Part shown: positions 60,822 through 64,000 of the stretch, piece by piece
Numbering within the stretch: position 1 is the first letter of the stretch
Layout of the letters: every line of letters starts with the position of its first letter
DNA from: Nageia nagi
Lineage: Eukaryota; Pinophyta
Length of the DNA: 64,000 bases
Direction of reading: 5' to 3'
NCBI GenBank assembly: GCA_050084985.1
Contig: JBITNC010000001.1
Span: forward strand, 128,774,001-128,838,000
The notes under the pieces: generated by a model
The model's database searches: none
Seen by the model: the letters and a program-made list of their open reading frames with translations, nothing else
Told to the model about the DNA's origin: nothing
Made by a program: the position numbers and the translations under genes

Positions 60822-61911
60822 TTAGATATTTTCGTCAAGGCTTCCATTAGCCATGTAATCATATATCAGAAACCGCTGGAATCCCTCCTCATCGTCTCTG
60901 GCGATGCAAAAACCTCCGAAAACAACCAGAGTCTGGTGCCTGATAGTGTTGATGATCTCTATCTCATTAATAAATTTGGAATCTCCTTCGAAAGTGCAGT
61001 CTCTGATGCTCTTCACGGCAATCTGTTGGCCGTTGAGGAGCATGCTCTTATACAGAGTCCCAAAACCGCCCCGTAGCGTGTTTGATATTACGTATGTCGA
61101 ACCATACCGTTTCGGTATTGGGCTTGACAGAGTTCTTCAGAAGGCTTAAGCTCATCCCACAAATGTTTGTGCGCATCCTTGTCGGTGATCCTTACCCACA
61201 GACAGTAAGCGAACCCTAAAGTAAAGAAGGGGATGCCTATGGAAACACCCATAAGACTGTAGAATAAAGTCTGTCGGTGAGAAGAGTTCTTGTGCTTTAA
61301 CGGCGCATGGAGTATACAGAACGTCACTCCTCTGCTGAAACGGCCTAATTCATTCACCACACCCGCCACATACAGACATTCGAAATAGTGACATTCCTAA
61401 CTTTGTTTCGGACATTACGTCCTTAATCATGTTTATTAAGATCTTCTGAGCGGCAAGTCCGATCTCGTAACACGCACCGCAGGCAGAGACGGAGGAGATA
61501 TCTCCTCTGCAGCTCGTATCCAGGGAAGTGTATCCGATTTTTTTAATACAGTTTTGGTTAGTCTAAATGTTGGCGCATAGAGTGGGTCTGGATACAAACT
61601 GGGATGTTTTATTGAAATACATCTCAACCACATTTGATGAAAGATCTAGAGTGCTCAAGCTTTTGCTGGTACAAATTGAAGCAGGCAACAACAGAGGCAT
61701 TGACGGGAAGCTCGAACCTGGATTGATCTCGTAGGTATTGGGCAAGTCCTCAACGTCGTGTGACAAGTTTGTAGTTAAATAGCATTTCGGTAAATCGACA
61801 ATCGGATGTTTCCCATGGTATATGAGTAACATAGTCCAGGTTGAGCGGACATTGAGCATGGGCGACTCTCAGTCCAAAATACAGCGACAGTAAAACCATG
61901 AGAACCTTCAT
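60822..61911 (-). pseudogene. Receptor-like kinase pseudogene, At1g11050 / SPARK-domain type, 3'-truncated
   Basis: The start ATG is at 61911. A signal peptide (MKVLMVLLSLYFGLRVAHA) precedes QCPLNLDYVTHIPWETSDC, the N-terminal mark of the SPARK extracellular domain of At1g11050/RKF3-like kinases. The ectodomain continues with GLAQYLRDQSRFELPVN, CFNLYQQKLEHSRSF and, in other frames, FVSRPTLCANI, SSVSACGACYEIGLAAQKIL and VAGVVNELGRFSRGVTFCI. One membrane segment follows (LFYSLMGVSIGIPFFTLGFA), then a juxtamembrane stretch. The kinase start follows with a P-loop GGFGTLYKSM, IAVKSIRDC (ATP-binding Lys), FINEIEIINTIRH (helix C Glu), and hinge YDYMANGSLDENI with a TAA at 60822. The HRD loop, DFG and the rest of the kinase are missing. 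There are at least three frameshifts and two early stops, and about 10 residues are lost just before the P-loop. Few stops look like CAG decay. Confidence 0.9.
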
Positions 61912-62560
61912 CCTTAATTATTTTATTTCCCTAACGATAACAAGAAGAAAGTGTATGAAGTCTCGAATATTGTGGCAATGTATTTATCTGGCAGAGCCTG
62001 AAAATGCGGATTACCACAAATCGAAAGCTGCTTTACCACATTTTATTACTGAGAAGAAAGCACGCTTCGCGTGCGTGTGCGGTAGCTGATGGATTCCTTT
62101 ACCAGTTGGTGACAAAGCAGACGACTGACGACGAATACGTCAAGCTATATTTTCCACATATGTCTAAGTATGTTGTTTGTTTGTTTTTGGATTTTTGTTA
62201 AAGATTTCGACAAGGAGGTAGACCATCGGAGACTCGGAGCAAAAAATAATAATAATCAATTTTTTAAACAATAAAACAATTGGAGCGAGTAATAAATTGA
62301 GAATATATCTTAAATAAATATAGGACAGATTTCATACTCATGTTTAATATTTACGGATTGCAAGTTTTCGGTATGGAGGTTACAGCGCGCAAGTTTTCGG
62401 CTACAGTTTAGGAAGACGAATGGTGGATAGTCTTGCAAGTTGTAATAAGATAAAAAAGTACTGGCTATTTTACAACTTTCGATAGTGTTTTTTTGAGGTA
62501 TTGGACTATTTTACATTGTAGGATTTACTTTTGTCTTATTACAGCACACAAGATGTATAG
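61912..62560. other. 5' flank of the kinase pseudogene, CpG-richer
   Basis: No coding region. CpG dinucleotides are clearly more common here (for example ACGACTGACGACGAATACGTC near 62120, and CAGCGCGC near 62385) than anywhere in the transposon-filled part. A short perfect hairpin (GCACGC, loop TTC, GCGTGC) lies at 62060-62074. 'GCAAGTTTTCGG' is repeated at about 62359 and 62390. It may be the old promoter region. Confidence 0.5.
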
Positions 62561-64000
62561 CTTCAATTGAGGAGCCCTCCTTCCTTCCCTTGTGCAGCGT
62601 TCATATCCACACATGCAAGTGCATCTTTAAGAGCTCCTAAATGATGTACGATGTTCTAACCTATGTCATGAATTCATTGTAGGCTCTCTCAAACTACCCT
62701 TTTTTAGCTACTCACATTAGACAAATTCGTAGGTTGTTGCAGGCAACAATTTGGCACAATATAGGGCTCGGATTTGTTAAGGCTCAATTTGTTGCAGAGT
62801 GACACTAGTAGTTACCATCATGAATCAAGAGTTTTGTGGTGTGTGTTAACCACTTTTTCTTGTCATGGAGAAAAATGAGATAGTAAGAGTATCTACAATC
62901 CACCTTTTAACGAGGTGGTTCTCGATGTGTTTGCTTAGTGCTAATGGATTGTGTTAAGATTTATGTTATTTTTCTCACAATCTTTCTCATACTTAGATTA
63001 AATAATTGCTCCACTAATTCTTGAAAAGTAAGCAATTACTTAATATTTGTAACTCAGCATATTAAACTTGCTCAAGTTATTCATGTTACGAGGAAGATAG
63101 TAATATGTTTCACATAAATATCTCTTTACTTATTGAATGGATGTTTTTATATTTTTTCATCATTTCCTCTTAATGTGCAAAGACTTAGTTTATTTCTCTC
63201 ACAACTTTTCTTACCCTTGAATTAAATGATCATTCCACTAATTCCATAAAAGTAAACAATCACTTAACCTTTTTAACCAAGTTGAAGAATTCTTACCCAA
63301 GTTAAATAAGTTATAAGTAAAGAGTAGCATACCTCATATAGATTATCTTGCACTTAGTCTCTTTTACTTCTTATTTACAAAAACTTAGTTTCTTTAATGC
63401 AATGTCATACCACGTAGCTTGTATAATATATCATATTTCTCTCACTACCTCAAATGTTTATTGCTTTTTAAGTTTGCAAAAAGATAGCATTATTTAAGTA
63501 TAGGAAATGAATTATTGCATATACTTGAAATTCATTTATTTACTCAAACAAGTATCAAAGAAATAATACACATAGGCATCATGCAAAAGATATTATCTTA
63601 TATTACAAAAGTTTCAAAGTGCAACTTTCAAAAATCAAAGAGAGAGTTACAAATGAGGCTCATTTTCCTTTAAGTAGTGTTTAGAAGTAGTTAGGTTTAA
63701 AACAAAATCCTAACTTCCTTGAAATCCTAATTTTAAAATTATCAAAATTTGGCTAAGTCTGAAAAATAACCAAACTATAAAATGACTAAGTCTCAAAAAT
63801 AAAACATAGAAATTTGACTAACTCTGGATATTGAGGGGATAAAAACTTTCTAACACCCTTAATTCTTTTTATAATGAAAAAAATAAAAAGAGCGAATTAA
63901 TCTCCAATTTATTGTTCACGAAGGAGGAAATAAGGCTAACATCTCTACAACCTTCACCTTAATATCTCCTCCTGAGAAGCTATGCACCTTATCACATCCC
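62561..64000. other. Non-coding AT-rich DNA with an inexact direct duplication
   Basis: No gene seen. A segment at about 62960-63055 ('TTTCTCACAAtcTTTCTcA...TTAgATTAAATaATtgcTCCACTAATTC') recurs at about 63188-63280, 229 bp further on. A weaker third trace ('TTTCTCTCACTACCTCAAATG') lies near 63437. Confidence 0.55.

Noticed and set aside
62060-62074. GC-rich hairpin as a terminator or small RNA gene
   Set aside because: A 6-bp stem with a 3-base loop is too short for a plant miRNA precursor, and intrinsic terminators do not apply to plant nuclear genes.
1-64000. CRISPR arrays, bacterial operons, tRNA or rRNA genes
   Set aside because: None was seen. Repeats present are LTRs, LTR sub-repeats and tandem arrays; the tRNA-like matches are primer-binding sites.

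Overview
This is a nuclear plant window, AT-rich and dominated by decayed LTR retrotransposons stacked inside one another. No complete, intact host gene is visible. The plant assignment rests on Ogre/Tat-like and Reina-like Ty3/Gypsy elements, primer-binding sites for initiator Met-tRNA, plant mobile domain (PMD), PPR, DUF4283 and SPARK-domain receptor-kinase remnants. The size, density and age of the nests suggest a very large genome, perhaps a gymnosperm; that last step is inference.

Layout. Positions 1-39327 are read as a nest of four elements. The outermost, C (plus strand), is visible only from about 34083: the end of a long downstream ORF, then an LTR at 37534-39327. Element B (plus strand, Ogre/Tat-like; from before position 1 to about 34084) appears to have inserted into C. 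B itself carries two insertions. Element A (minus strand, 3305-17433, TSD CCTAC) splits B's gag. Element D (22810-24823, TSD GACTC) is a 2-kb non-autonomous element that splits B's archaeal-type RNase H. A and C belong to one family. A reads, in its own direction, LTR - gag - protease - archaeal-type RNase H - RT - RNase H - integrase - a roughly 3.9-kb extra ORF - LTR. B has the RNase H copy in the usual place, between RNase H and integrase, and carries an antisense PMD-like gene remnant between integrase and its 3' LTR.

Positions 39328-41127 hold flanking DNA with a possible Copia-type LTR. Positions 41128-48893 are element E, a chromovirus of the Reina type with a C-terminal chromodomain. 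Its 5' LTR is split by a 1750-bp solo LTR (41287-43036, TSD AGTGT) that contains two tandem-repeat blocks. Positions 48899-54480 are AT-rich DNA with no recognised gene. A four-copy tandem array of roughly 0.5-kb units (about 54490-56370) abuts a PPR pseudogene on the minus strand (56430-57400). A DUF4283 remnant (LINE ORF1-like) lies at 59420-60545 on the minus strand. A truncated, frameshifted receptor-like kinase pseudogene of the At1g11050/SPARK type lies at 60822-61911 on the minus strand, with CpG-richer DNA on its 5' side. The rest has nothing I can name.

The point of greatest interest is the A/C family. It has a long, sense-oriented ORF with a coiled-coil tail downstream of integrase, recognisable in two independently decayed copies. 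Its archaeal-type RNase H lies upstream of RT. Coordinates of decayed domains are approximate because they were read by eye through stops and frameshifts; LTR ends supported by TSDs are exact.
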